Below are positions 29,657-38,805 of a stretch of 64,000 nt of DNA, one piece after another. Every line of letters begins with the position of its first letter. The stretch's first letter is position 1. Both the position numbers and the translations under genes were made by a program. A model generated the notes under the pieces. It did not search any database, was not told the DNA's origin, and was given only the letters and a program-made list of their open reading frames with translations. The stretch spans positions 1 to 64,000 of the forward strand of contig CALLPN010000016.1 of assembly GCA_938015435.1 (NCBI GenBank), read 5' to 3'. This DNA is from an uncultured Saprospiraceae bacterium. GTDB taxonomy: Bacteria > Bacteroidota > Bacteroidia > Chitinophagales > Saprospiraceae.

Positions 29657-30715
29657 TTACAATCTAGGGCAAATAACAATTGGCTTAATCTTAGGCTTCT
29701 TATTGATACTTCCTATATATATCAGTGCTAATTCAAAGCTACCCACAGTGCTACTAGCAGCTGACAAGCCAGAAATATTGATATCATAACTTGCACCAAT
29801 TTTATATTGCTTGAAGTCAGCACCTAATAATATTTGAACTGCATCACCTGTTCTGAATCCCAGACCTCCATTAATAGACAGATTGTCATTCATAGATCGA
29901 CCTAATCTACCTTGCAAAGTAACCTCTGAAGCTGGTCCTTGGTTCATGTAGAGTAAAGATGGTTTGAGCCATGTACCTGATCTTCCAATTGGCATTCTGT
30001 ATTCTGCAAAGGCCGCAATTAGAGGTTTGATATTTGTTGACGATCCTGCAATCGAAAATCTAGGTTTAAACAACCTAGAGGCGCTTAGTCCTATTTTGAA
30101 ATCACTATTCTTAGCTCGTTTATTATACACTAATCCAAACTGCCAATCAGAGAAACTATTTTCTGCTAGTCCATCTTCATTAGCTTTATCAATGACTTTT
30201 TGAGCGTCCATGGATATTCCACCAGTTTGTACGTTCACCCGATCTATAAGATTTGAAGCTGGAATAGTCGTATTTACTGAAGATCTTTGTATTCCAAATG
30301 TAAAAATATCCGTTCTCTTTTTATTCGCAAGATGATAAGCAGCTCCCATATTAAAGAAACTATTTTTCAATCCTCCACTAGACTCTTCGGAAGATCCAAG
30401 ACTACCAGCTCGATCTAACACTGAATATCCCAGTCCAACAGAAATCCAATCTTGCTTACGCAACCCTCTGATCACATTTACATCTACAAACAAATCTGCC
30501 GTCTTAAATGATTGGCCAAATTCTTCAACTACACTGAACCATTGATCTCTGTAGATGCCTCCAACTCGATAAGTTCCCTGAAAGTCACCTGCTAACGCAG
30601 GATTGAGCTGAATTGGTGCCATCTCAAATTGAGAGAAGTGAATCTCATTCTGTGCTTGGGCAATAAATGCCATCACTGAGAAAAAGACAATAATAATAGA
30701 TGATCTAATTTTCAT
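29657..30715 (-). CDS. PorP/SprF-family type IX secretion membrane protein
   Basis: Outer-membrane barrel that in this phylum partners large secreted adhesins or the T9SS core. A signal peptide ends SVMAFIAQAQ; after it come the family hallmarks HFSQFEMAPIQLNPALAG and YRVGGIYRDQW, then paired beta-strands. An upstream ATG would add 13 residues before the signal peptide, so the ATG at 30715 (352 aa) is preferred. It is followed by the OmpA gene 85 bp away. No giant SprB-like adhesin gene adjoins it here. Confidence 0.9.
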   Translation of the reverse strand: MKIRSSIIIVFFSVMAFIAQAQNEIHFSQFEMAPIQLNPALAGDFQGTYRVGGIYRDQWFSVVEEFGQSFKTADLFVDVNVIRGLRKQDWISVGLGYSVLDRAGSLGSSEESSGGLKNSFFNMGAAYHLANKKRTDIFTFGIQRSSVNTTIPASNLIDRVNVQTGGISMDAQKVIDKANEDGLAENSFSDWQFGLVYNKRAKNSDFKIGLSASRLFKPRFSIAGSSTNIKPLIAAFAEYRMPIGRSGTWLKPSLLYMNQGPASEVTLQGRLGRSMNDNLSINGGLGFRTGDAVQILLGADFKQYKIGASYDINISGLSAASSTVGSFELALIYIGSINKKPKIKPIVICPRL

Positions 30716-30928
30716 AATAAAGCTGAAAGCGGTTTGTTGTCCACTTCGAATCAAAGCGAAATATAAGGCTATTTAATGGAATCTTAGGTCAAAAAAGTGT
30801 CGTTATCGTTCATGAAAACAATGAAGCCTCAAAAAAAGGATTAGTTGAAGCCAACTCCTATAGATTATTGTCGCCTTGGAACTGTTATTATTAATAAACA
30901 TATGAACGCTAATAGCTACATTTGGGTA

Positions 30929-31915
30929 ATGAAAACTTTGATCAAACATCAACTTTTAACATTGTTAATATTGCTTTTTGCGAGTAATATTGTTTCTGCA
31001 CAATCCGATTCATTAGGATTTTGGCAACCCTCTCCTACTTTCAACAAGAGTAGATTCAATAAAGCCCTGACATTCAGCACAGTAGCCTACACTAGCTTTT
31101 CTACTGGCCTGTATCTTACCTGGTATAAAAAGGATCCTACTAGAGGTTTTCACCTATTCAACGATATGCGAGAATGGAAACAAGTTGACAAAGTAGGTCA
31201 TATCTATACCGCTTACCTTCAAGGAGTACTTTGCTATAAAGGATCTAAGTGGGTGGGCCTATCTGAAGGGCAATCGATAGCAACTGGAATCATTTGTGGT
31301 AGTCTTTTTCAAACTACTATAGAAGTGATGGATGGTTTTTCCACTGAATGGGGATTTTCATTAGGAGATATTGCTGCTAATACAATTGGTATCAGTGCTT
31401 ACGCCCTGCAACAAAAATACTGGGGAGAACAAAGGATTATACTCAAAGAGTCATCTTGGTCACGAAGCTATTCTAAAGAACCAATCCTTTCGGTATCTGG
31501 AGAGGCTACTTCTTCTCTTGACAAGAGGGCTAATAATTTTTTTGGAAGTAGTTTCGCAGAGCGATATCTCAAGGATTATAATGGACAAACATACTGGGCA
31601 TCAATTAATGTCCATTCATTTCTGCCGGAATCCAATACATTCCCAGAATGGCTAAATGTAGCAGTAGGATACGGTGCACAAGGGCTTTGGGGTGGATTTG
31701 AAAATCAATGGGAAGAAGACAATCAACGCTATGAATTAGATTTACCTAGATACAGACAATGGTATCTAAGTTTGGATATTGATTTAACTAAAATTGATAC
31801 TGACAACTATTTCTTAAGAACTATTCTATCAGTACTCAATATCATAAAAATACCTGCTCCAGCTATCGAAATAAATACTGAAGGGCAAATTAAATTCCAC
31901 TTACTCCATTTTTAA
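30929..31915 (+). CDS. DUF2279 family envelope protein
   Basis: 328 residues from the ATG at 30929, which starts the signal peptide (KTLIKHQLLTLLILLFASN...AQ); the longer frame from 30845 adds an unlikely lead. Conserved DUF2279 features are visible: WKQVDKVGHIYTAYLQG and the hydrophobic GFSLGDIAANTIGISAYALQQ. The C-terminal half resembles a small beta-barrel. Function unknown; periplasmic or outer-membrane location inferred. It converges with the alpha/beta hydrolase gene, and their stop codons share TTAA. Confidence 0.78.
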   Translation: MKTLIKHQLLTLLILLFASNIVSAQSDSLGFWQPSPTFNKSRFNKALTFSTVAYTSFSTGLYLTWYKKDPTRGFHLFNDMREWKQVDKVGHIYTAYLQGVLCYKGSKWVGLSEGQSIATGIICGSLFQTTIEVMDGFSTEWGFSLGDIAANTIGISAYALQQKYWGEQRIILKESSWSRSYSKEPILSVSGEATSSLDKRANNFFGSSFAERYLKDYNGQTYWASINVHSFLPESNTFPEWLNVAVGYGAQGLWGGFENQWEEDNQRYELDLPRYRQWYLSLDIDLTKIDTDNYFLRTILSVLNIIKIPAPAIEINTEGQIKFHLLHF

Positions 31916-32910
31916 TTGTCTTCCGGCATCTCTAACATAAGTTTTCTTGGATGATTCAATTCCTTTCTTCGAGGAACCTTATCAATCGGCACTCCCATAA
32001 AGAACAAGGCAACATCCTTGCGAATAGTAGGACTCATATAGAAATATCTATGATTACTAAATTTGGAAGGAGTATCTTCATTATCATTTATTACGGACAC
32101 ATCTACTTGTAATATTGACTTTGATACTTTTTCTAAATCATTAATCCCTTGTAAACCCAGTCGATCCTTACCATTCACCATTTTTGACATACCTAATGTT
32201 CTATCATTATTATGCACATACAATAATATGTCATTAGATAGGTATTCTATGTTTTCTAAAATCTCTCCTTTTTCAAATGCATTGGTTTCTAGGTCTGATC
32301 CTGCCATAAGTATATGTTCTGCTCGATATTGCATATCCTCAAAAAGTTGATTTTCCCATATCGATTGAAATACTCTATGCCCCATAGAATGTATCATATA
32401 ATTCGTTTGAGACTGGGTCGAAGCTGCGGCCGTAACATCATGGATCTGTCTTATAAGCGGTGACAATATTTTTCCAGACTTAATGGCCATGTCCTTATTC
32501 TCAAAATATTGCATTTTACAATGCCAAATTATAGTGACTATCATCCCATTAGGATTGACAGCATTTGCCCACATATCATTTTGCATTTTTTTATGATTAC
32601 CCTTTAAAAACGACCACTTATAAGCCCACATTCCATGAATATAGAACAAGGTATTTCTTTTATTTTGAGGTAGTATCTTAAGGCTACTATCCAAAGTATC
32701 AAGAAACATTTGCTTTCTGTTGTCACCTTCAAAGTATACTCTCTTTGGAGTGTTGTCTTCGGAATATTCAATTCTACCATACCTTTCTATCTCGTCTCCA
32801 TTTGCCGATACATCTATCTCTATAAACAAATTTTGACTAGGTGACTGAGCTGTAATGATAGAACATGTGAGTATTAAAACGAAGAATAAGATGGACTTGA
32901 TTGATTTCAT
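31912..32910 (-). CDS. Secreted alpha/beta hydrolase (DUF900-like)
   Basis: Signal peptide at 1-21 (ending SIITAQ). The fold has an oxyanion strand LFYIHGMWAYKWSF and a nucleophile elbow MIHSMGHRVFQ (Ser in the middle), followed by HILMAGSDLETNAFEKG, where the acidic residue is probably catalytic. This is the DUF900 pattern of putative esterases. Substrate unknown. It overlaps the convergent DUF2279 gene by 4 nt. Confidence 0.75.
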   Translation of the reverse strand: MKSIKSILFFVLILTCSIITAQSPSQNLFIEIDVSANGDEIERYGRIEYSEDNTPKRVYFEGDNRKQMFLDTLDSSLKILPQNKRNTLFYIHGMWAYKWSFLKGNHKKMQNDMWANAVNPNGMIVTIIWHCKMQYFENKDMAIKSGKILSPLIRQIHDVTAAASTQSQTNYMIHSMGHRVFQSIWENQLFEDMQYRAEHILMAGSDLETNAFEKGEILENIEYLSNDILLYVHNNDRTLGMSKMVNGKDRLGLQGINDLEKVSKSILQVDVSVINDNEDTPSKFSNHRYFYMSPTIRKDVALFFMGVPIDKVPRRKELNHPRKLMLEMPEDN

Positions 32911-33033
32911 ATTACGTGGATGTTACGATATGAACGAGATATAATTACTAAAGGTTACTCAAAAAGAACCAAAATATTTGATGAGGTCAATTAAATCTAC
33001 AATTTACCTCGTGAGAATATGATAAATGAATAA

Positions 33034-33441
33034 TTGCAAATTATAAAAGTAGATTTGCACCAAGTCAAAAGCAATCGAGTGGAAAGTATATACGATAGAT
33101 TAGGAGAAGACCATCTCAAAACCATGGTTGATAACTTCTACAATCATGTGATGGAAGATGATACTATTAATCATCTTTTCACTACTGATATGGAGTTAGT
33201 CAAAAAGAAACAATTCCTCTTTCTTTCAGGATTCCTAGGTGGACCAAGTACGTATGTCGCTGAATATGGCCATCCACGTATGAGACTTAGACATATGCCT
33301 CACGCTATCACAGAAAAGTCAGCTATCTCGTGGCTCAAAAACATGCGTAAAGCAATCTGGGAATTAGACATCGCTGAGCCATTAAAAATTGAAATATTTA
33401 ATAGATTCCCTAAGACCGCAGCACATATGGTCAATGCATAA
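33034..33441 (+). CDS. Group II truncated hemoglobin
   Basis: Small heme globin for oxygen or NO chemistry. The group II pattern is clear: FLFLSGFLGGPSTYVAEYGHPRMRLRHMPHAI, with the proximal His in RHMPHAI, and a C-terminal KTAAHMVN like Bacillus YjbI. No ATG is available ahead of the fold: the longest frame starts at TTG (33034), another TTG lies at 33055, and a GTG at 33079 gives the cleanest N-terminus (VESIYDRLG). An ATG at 33019 in the same frame is cut off after four codons by a TAA just before the TTG. Translation start is thus uncertain; the domain call is firm. Confidence 0.85.
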   Translation: MQIIKVDLHQVKSNRVESIYDRLGEDHLKTMVDNFYNHVMEDDTINHLFTTDMELVKKKQFLFLSGFLGGPSTYVAEYGHPRMRLRHMPHAITEKSAISWLKNMRKAIWELDIAEPLKIEIFNRFPKTAAHMVNA

Positions 33442-33449
33442 TAAAACAT

Positions 33450-33480
33450 AAAAAAGCCCAAGTGTGAGGCATACACTTGG
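33450..33480 (-). terminator. Terminator downstream of the 33684-34364 barrel gene
   Basis: A perfect 8-bp stem (CCAAGTGT/ACACTTGG) with a 7-nt loop is followed, in the minus direction, by GC then six T's. It may also stop globin transcripts from the other side. Confidence 0.75.
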
Positions 33481-33683
33481 ACTCAGCATTAGGATCTATT
33501 GTCTACCATTAAGTCAAAAACTCCCTGTTGCATGTTTATTTTCGATGTAAGTATTTCCGACGATCATGATCGTTATACCCTTTCTTAGAAAATATTTTAA
33601 ATCGTGAACCTTTATGTAATAATCATCTCGCTATTACTAGAAAAACGTTTAGTCATGAACGATAATTATCATCATCCTTTTAA

Positions 33684-34364
33684 TCAAAACCTATAACCGT
33701 AAGAAACGCCTAGATTAATCGATTGATTGGTGATCCTTGTATCGATTACTGGATCCTTAAGCACATTAGCTAAGCCATGGCTATATCTAATACTCGCCCC
33801 TATCATACCTTGACCAGTATCAAACTCTACTCCTGTTCCTACATGAGCAGTAACATCTGTTCGATTATACGTATCTCCACTCAAGTTGATATCAACTTCT
33901 GGTAAATTAAACTCAAGTATTAGAGTTGCTTTAGGCTGTAAATAAGCTGAAGTCGCATAACCGATCCCAGGGCCTGCCTCTACGAAAAATCTTACTGGAC
34001 CAGATCCAACCTTATATTTCAAAAGGGCTAATGTTTCTATGTATTTCATACTAGTTTCTGCTCTTACTCCGACTGGTATATCTAAGCCAAGCAAGTCAAA
34101 ATTAGTCCCTTGGCTCATGCTGAATCCTTTCGAGGTGTATCCAATCTCAGGACGAAAACTAAAACTTCTATTCATCGCTATATCAGCATATATACCCAAA
34201 GAATATCCAATATGAGATCTCGTGTCAGGAAGAAAATCGCCTACCACACCTGAGATGTTGCTATTATTGAAGGCCACTCCTGTTCTTACTCCTATTTCTG
34301 TTTGTGCGGTGACTGTAAACGTACTAATTAGTGTAAGTGTTACTATTCCGATAATATTTTTCAT
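33684..34364 (-). CDS. Outer-membrane beta-barrel protein (PorT-like fold)
   Basis: Signal peptide (IIGIVTLTLISTFTVTAQ) followed by ~205 residues of alternating strands ending in aromatic GVSYGYRF, the usual barrel closing. Features such as IGVRTGVAFNNS and FRPEIGYTSKGFS match small Bacteroidota OMPs of the PorT/OMP_b-brl_2 kind. The Met three codons downstream of the longest frame start is preferred because it begins the signal peptide. Function unknown. Confidence 0.8.
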   Translation of the reverse strand: MKNIIGIVTLTLISTFTVTAQTEIGVRTGVAFNNSNISGVVGDFLPDTRSHIGYSLGIYADIAMNRSFSFRPEIGYTSKGFSMSQGTNFDLLGLDIPVGVRAETSMKYIETLALLKYKVGSGPVRFFVEAGPGIGYATSAYLQPKATLILEFNLPEVDINLSGDTYNRTDVTAHVGTGVEFDTGQGMIGASIRYSHGLANVLKDPVIDTRITNQSINLGVSYGYRF

Positions 34365-34497
34365 TGCTCTCATAACCTTCTTTATTTTGATTCAAGTAAT
34401 TAGATCTCTTTTTGGATCTGTAGTAATTACAATGAAGACGTAGGCTAGATGTTAAGGAATGTTAAGGCTGGGTTAGAAGTATGATAAGATATATACA

Positions 34498-34532
34498 TAA
34501 AAAGTGGAAGCCAGTTTACACCGACTTCCACT
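34498..34532 (-). terminator. Terminator downstream of the 34557-35015 gene
   Basis: A 13-bp stem with two G-U pairs (AGTGGAAGTCGGT/ACTGGCTTCCACT in the minus direction) and a 4-nt loop is followed by a short T-run. Confidence 0.75.
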
Positions 34533-34556
34533 CTATTATAATAAATGTTTTATATT

Positions 34557-35015
34557 TTAATAACTCAATATGTATCTTGCGCTTATTGCAAAGTCAATAT
34601 TGAATTTCGATGTGTTGCCAAAAAATAATCCTGGCATTCCTTGAAGAGATAAGTTTAGTGGAATTTCTTCAAAGGAATAATCCGCACCTCCAGTTCCAAA
34701 AGCAAACAATCCAGAATCTCCTTCACCGATACCTAACAGTGCTCCTGCACCATAAAACCATCTTAAATTTTCAATGTCTGGAATCTCAGTATTGAGGTGA
34801 AATTCTGCTCCTAATACAATTCCATCGCTGTTATTCGAAGTTGAGAAGCCAGCCATCCCTTCTAGGGAAAGCTTATTATTCATATTAAGCTTATAGGTAC
34901 CAAGAAATGCACCATCGGAAATCCTTATTCCTGCAGCTGAATTATATTGCGCTTCTGAACTAAAAAAACATAGAATCATCACAAACACACTCGCAATTTT
35001 AATAGTCTTCTTCAT
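34557..35015 (-). CDS. Hypothetical secreted protein, probably a small beta-barrel
   Basis: The ATG at 35015 starts a signal peptide (MKKTIKIASVFVMILCFFSS) with cleavage near EAQ, giving 152 aa; an earlier in-frame ATG adds 22 unlikely residues. The mature part has GAFLGTYKLNMNNKLSLEGMAG and ends FAISARYILSY, a likely barrel C-terminus. The strand pattern resembles small 8-stranded OMPs. No family named. Confidence 0.7.
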   Translation of the reverse strand: MKKTIKIASVFVMILCFFSSEAQYNSAAGIRISDGAFLGTYKLNMNNKLSLEGMAGFSTSNNSDGIVLGAEFHLNTEIPDIENLRWFYGAGALLGIGEGDSGLFAFGTGGADYSFEEIPLNLSLQGMPGLFFGNTSKFNIDFAISARYILSY

Positions 35016-35144
35016 AGTATACTTTTTTACTCTAGGTAGATAGTTGAATTTCATATTATAAATATATAACATATCAAACAATTATTAGTGTCTTTCAAAA
35101 AGTATGAAGATCAATGAGCTCATTTTGACTCATTATAAAAATAC

Positions 35145-35516
35145 CTAAGTTGGAGATGTGGTCATCAACCAATAACTCAATCCAATAATAGATAAGACTA
35201 AGCCTACACCTATGGCCATGATAATCATGAAATACTTCCTACTCTGTTGCTTTCGAGCAAGATTGAGTGGCGTATCAATATCTTGATTGGTTATAAAACT
35301 ATATAAGTATCGATCCGTATCTTTTTCAATATTCACTTCACATAATTCATGGCCTACAAAAAAGCTATACTTTTTATCGTCTTTGATATTAAAATCAACA
35401 ACAATTGGTTTTCTATTGATATGTATAAGAACATGATTAGATCGATCACCGTGATAGAGTCCTATCTCGTACTGTTGACCAAAATCATCCAAAAGTGTCC
35501 ATGAAAGTTGACTCAT
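35145..35516 (-). CDS. Hypothetical protein with one C-terminal membrane helix
   Basis: 123 residues: a soluble first part (SWTLLDDFGQQYEIGLYHGD...) of likely beta structure, a basic stretch (ARKQQSRKYF) and a single hydrophobic helix near residues 95-117. This suggests a tail-anchored inner-membrane protein with the domain in the cytoplasm. No family recognised. Confidence 0.65.
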   Translation of the reverse strand: MSQLSWTLLDDFGQQYEIGLYHGDRSNHVLIHINRKPIVVDFNIKDDKKYSFFVGHELCEVNIEKDTDRYLYSFITNQDIDTPLNLARKQQSRKYFMIIMAIGVGLVLSIIGLSYWLMTTSPT

Positions 35517-35637
35517 ACACTAGCATTAGAGTTGAAAAATGTATCGTTTCCATTAATATAAAGGAATTTTCATCCATTTATTATAGTATATAAGATATTA
35601 TGTATGACATTTAAAACCTAGACTAGAATTAAATCTT

Positions 35638-35973
35638 ATGACGGAATCAGAAAAGAAAGTTCTCAAAAAGCAGATAATTACTTTGATCGAAAAGATGAAA
35701 GGAGATATTATCGGTCTGGAAAAAATGACAGAACCTGTAAAGCCGGAGAACAGTTTAGGAAGAATAAGCCGAATGGATGCAATCAATAATAAAAGTGTGA
35801 TGGAGGTTTCGCTTAGAAATAAACGAGAAAAATTAACCAAGCTTCGAATTGCTCTGACTCACATAGATCATGAAAAATTTGGTCAATGTAAAATGTGTAA
35901 AAATCCAATACAACCTAAAAGGTTGATATATATGCCTGAAAGCAATAGATGCGTTAGATGTGCTGATAGATAG
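35638..35973 (+). CDS. DksA/TraR-family zinc-finger protein
   Basis: A coiled-coil-like N-terminal half (EKKVLKKQIITLIEKM and later LRNKREKLTKLRIALTHID) leads to a C4 zinc finger, CKMCKN...NRCVRC, with CxxC-x17-CxxC spacing. Such proteins bind RNA polymerase through the secondary channel and modulate transcription, often with ppGpp. At 111 aa it is a short member. Conserved Asp residues at the coiled-coil tip of true DksA are not obvious, so activity may differ. Confidence 0.82.
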   Translation: MTESEKKVLKKQIITLIEKMKGDIIGLEKMTEPVKPENSLGRISRMDAINNKSVMEVSLRNKREKLTKLRIALTHIDHEKFGQCKMCKNPIQPKRLIYMPESNRCVRCADR

Positions 35974-36020
35974 CTATTTGGTGCACCGATTGTTCATTTT
36001 CAGCGTCAGTTCAATAGAGC

Positions 36021-36064
36021 CAAAAAAAGAGCAGGGATACTAAGAAAAAATCCTAGCACCCTGC
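36021..36064 (-). terminator. Orphan terminator-like hairpin on the minus strand
   Basis: In the minus direction GCAGGGTGCTA pairs imperfectly with TAGTATCCCTGC and is followed by CTCTTTTTTT. The nearest minus-strand gene on its right does not exist within reach, since radA and later genes are on the plus strand. The rest of the 36-bp-short-of-320 gap between the DksA-like gene and radA holds a second small hairpin (36101-36118) but no gene that I can support. Confidence 0.5.
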
Positions 36065-36292
36065 GTAACCCCAAAAAACCAATTGAAAACAATTCTCTTT
36101 AATGCCTCTTTAGGCGTGATTAGACGTTTTCTAAATTAAAATCAATTAACCTTATTAATTATTTAATCTGCCTATCTGACGCATGGTCATAATTAAAGTC
36201 ACATCTAAACTGGCTTTTTTTTTAAAAAAATGTGTAATTAGCCGTTATAAGCCCAGAGACCCTGGTATTTTGATCTTGCAAAAAAAAATAAC

Positions 36293-37666
36293 TTGAGTAA
36301 AATAAGAACAGCATATTTCTGTAGTAACTGTGGATCACAGCATTCTAAATGGGAAGGCAGATGTAATTCCTGTGGTGAATGGAATACTTTGGAAGAAGAA
36401 ATAATCCAGAAAGAAACAAAGTCTGATGTAAAATCTAAAGCTTGGAAAGAGCCCGACAAAACTGAAAATACACCCAAAAGCCTATCTGAAGTAGTAATCG
36501 GTGAGACGCAAAGAATAAAATTTACTGACAATGAACTCAATAGAGTTCTCGGTGGCGGAATTGTGCCAGGTTCTCTCGTTTTACTTGGTGGTCAGCCCGG
36601 AATAGGAAAGTCTACCCTTCTCTTACAGATATGTCTTCGTATCAATACTTCAGTACTCTATGTATCAGGAGAAGAGAGTAAGGAGCAAATCAAAATGAGA
36701 GCGAATCGTATCCAAGGACAAAATGATGCTTGTCTTATATATAATGAAACTAATATAGATACCATACTGAGGCAAGCCAAGCAGATCATGCCTTCTATAC
36801 TAATCATAGATAGTATACAAACGCTATATAGTCCCCATATCGAAAGTACTGCTGGAACTGTAAGTCAAGTAAGAGAATGTACATCTGAGCTTCAAAAATT
36901 TGCTAAAACCCTAAATATTCCCGTATTCATTATAGGCCATATCACAAAAGAAGGCTCCCTCGCTGGACCAAAACTACTTGAACACATAGTAGATGTCGTG
37001 CTACACTTTGAAGGCGACAAGTTATATGCTTATCGTATCCTAAGAACTATCAAAAACAGATTTGGCTCGACAGATGAGATAGGTATATATGAGATGCAAG
37101 CAGATGGTATGCGAGAGGTAGAAAATCCTTCTGAACTCCTACTTTCGCAAAACGAAGATAGATTGAGTGGTATTGCTGTTGCGGCAAGCATGGAAGGTAT
37201 GCGTCCCTTGTTAATCGAAGTTCAAGCATTGGTAAGTCCTGCTATATATGGTAATCCGCAACGGTCATCTACAGGATTTGATTTACGTAGATTATCGATG
37301 TTATTAGCTGTACTCGAAAAAAGATGTGGTTTAGCATTCGGTCAACATGATGTATTCCTTAATCTTGCAGGAGGTCTTAAAATTACCGATCCAGCATTAG
37401 ACTTGGCAGTAGTGGCCTCTCTGATATCTTCAAGACAAGATATTTCCCTATCTGATGAAATCGCATTTATTGGTGAAGTAGGATTATCTGGAGAAGTAAG
37501 ATCAGTAAGCCGCATAGAACAAAGATTACAAGAAGCTGCAAGGCTTGGCCGTAGTCAGATCTACATTTCTAAATACAGTCTTAAAGGTATTGATACTTCT
37601 AAATATGATGCTAATGTTGTAGGTATTAGCAAAGTTGATGATTTATTAAGAGAAGTGTTTTCGTAG
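36293..37666 (+). CDS. radA: DNA repair protein RadA
   Basis: Helicase-like RecA relative that assists branch migration in recombination. The N-terminal C4 zinc finger (Cys 10, 13, 24, 27) is followed by Walker A GGQPGIGKST, the RadA-specific IKNRFGSTDE motif, and a Lon-like C-terminal domain (IAFIGEVGLSGEVR). 457 aa is normal. The start codon is TTG: no ATG lies between an upstream in-frame stop and the zinc finger, and the resulting N-terminus fits the family. Confidence 0.96.
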   Translation: MSKIRTAYFCSNCGSQHSKWEGRCNSCGEWNTLEEEIIQKETKSDVKSKAWKEPDKTENTPKSLSEVVIGETQRIKFTDNELNRVLGGGIVPGSLVLLGGQPGIGKSTLLLQICLRINTSVLYVSGEESKEQIKMRANRIQGQNDACLIYNETNIDTILRQAKQIMPSILIIDSIQTLYSPHIESTAGTVSQVRECTSELQKFAKTLNIPVFIIGHITKEGSLAGPKLLEHIVDVVLHFEGDKLYAYRILRTIKNRFGSTDEIGIYEMQADGMREVENPSELLLSQNEDRLSGIAVAASMEGMRPLLIEVQALVSPAIYGNPQRSSTGFDLRRLSMLLAVLEKRCGLAFGQHDVFLNLAGGLKITDPALDLAVVASLISSRQDISLSDEIAFIGEVGLSGEVRSVSRIEQRLQEAARLGRSQIYISKYSLKGIDTSKYDANVVGISKVDDLLREVFS

Positions 37667-37807
37667 TGCTTTTAATTTGAGTATTCAGAATAGTATAAGA
37701 CAGCATTAACTTTTTGATAAAACACAACCATGTCATTAGATATCGTTTAGTTAACGATACCTGGAAGACGAACACCTTCCAAAACAAATAACCTCAATCA
37801 ACTAAAT

Positions 37808-38302
37808 ATGAAAACAATATTATCAATTTTACTTCTGACATTGCCAGTACTATTCTTTGCTCAAGATGTCACATCTGAATCGAATCGTTTTATGGGTGTT
37901 AGCTTGGGATATGACAATCTCAACGGTCTTCAATCAGAATTTCGCTTTGACAAGCGTACCAGTAATGGCTATATTCAAAGAGTTAGTTTCTTTACTAATT
38001 TTAATTACTCATATGGTGTAAAGGTCGGTATGCACAAGGCGATAGTTAAAAATGAGAAATTTGATCTTGACTTAGGATTCAACCTAAGAGTAACAAGATA
38101 CACTAGTAAATATTTAATCGATGAAGGGAAAAATTTAAGTAGGAGAATACATCTCGGATATGAGGTGCCCTTAGAAATGAAATATCACCTAAACTCGGAC
38201 TTAGATTTAAACCTTGGTATTTCAATTATAAAACAACTGCGATCTAACGACATTCAAGGTTGGAATTATGGAATTAGTGCTGGCGCTTCCAAAAGATTTT
38301 AA
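37808..38302 (+). CDS. Hypothetical outer-membrane beta-barrel protein
   Basis: Signal peptide at 1-19 (ILLLTLPVLFFAQ). The mature ~145 residues alternate polar and hydrophobic residues in strands such as FFTNFNYSYGVKVGMH and end in GISAGASKRF, a barrel-like C-terminus. No family recognised. A hairpin-like TATCGTT/AACGATA at 37742-37760 lies ahead of the gene. Confidence 0.7.
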   Translation: MKTILSILLLTLPVLFFAQDVTSESNRFMGVSLGYDNLNGLQSEFRFDKRTSNGYIQRVSFFTNFNYSYGVKVGMHKAIVKNEKFDLDLGFNLRVTRYTSKYLIDEGKNLSRRIHLGYEVPLEMKYHLNSDLDLNLGISIIKQLRSNDIQGWNYGISAGASKRF

Positions 38303-38322
38303 TATTGAGCCAGGAATGATTT

Positions 38323-38357
38323 TTTGAGAAAAAATTATACTTATTGGACTATTTTTG
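38323..38357 (+). promoter_or_regulatory. Promoter of the S4-domain gene
   Basis: TTTG at 38323-38326 and TATTTTTG at 38350-38357, separated by 23 nt, match the Bacteroidota consensus at the long end of the spacing range. The ATG follows 22 bp later. Confidence 0.5.
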
Positions 38358-38379
38358 CCTTTAAGTCATTAAGAGCAAT

Positions 38380-38604
38380 ATGAAAGTACAAGAAGCACAA
38401 TTTAACTTAGAAGGAAGAGAATACATAGAGCTCAAAAACCTAATGAAGCTCGCGAGCCTTGTTAACTCTGGAGGAGAAGTAAAAATGTACTGTCTAAACG
38501 GAGAGATATCTGTAAATGGTGAAGTAGAAACTAGACGCGGCAAAAAACTTAGAGTGGGTGATAAAGTTTTATTTGGAATTAAACAAATCGAAATCGTCGA
38601 TTAA
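38380..38604 (+). CDS. S4-domain RNA-binding protein (YbcJ-like)
   Basis: 74 residues containing a single S4 fold: IELKNLMKLASLVNSGGEVK then GEISVNGEVETRRGKKLRVGDKV, the strongly basic RNA-binding loop. Small stand-alone S4 proteins like E. coli YbcJ are thought to bind structured RNA, possibly ribosomal. Function is not known in detail. Confidence 0.85.
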   Translation: MKVQEAQFNLEGREYIELKNLMKLASLVNSGGEVKMYCLNGEISVNGEVETRRGKKLRVGDKVLFGIKQIEIVD

Positions 38605-38749
38605 GTATTTTTCAAGTAAGATTTTTTGTTTGCTAGATATTAATTACCTCCAATACATTTACCATCAAGGCCTTAGATATGCAATAAATTAATATGAATT
38701 CTAAAACTTCTAATAATCCATTATATAGAGATTATTTTGAACGTAGTCT

Positions 38750-38779
38750 TTTGTTATTCAGATATTTAAATTACTTTTG
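38750..38779 (+). promoter_or_regulatory. Promoter of rpsT
   Basis: TTTG at 38750-38753 and TACTTTTG at 38772-38779 with an 18-nt spacer fit the Bacteroidota consensus. The rpsT ATG lies 26 bp downstream. Confidence 0.65.
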
Positions 38780-38805
38780 CAGCCCAATTTAAAAGAAACA
38801 ATACC

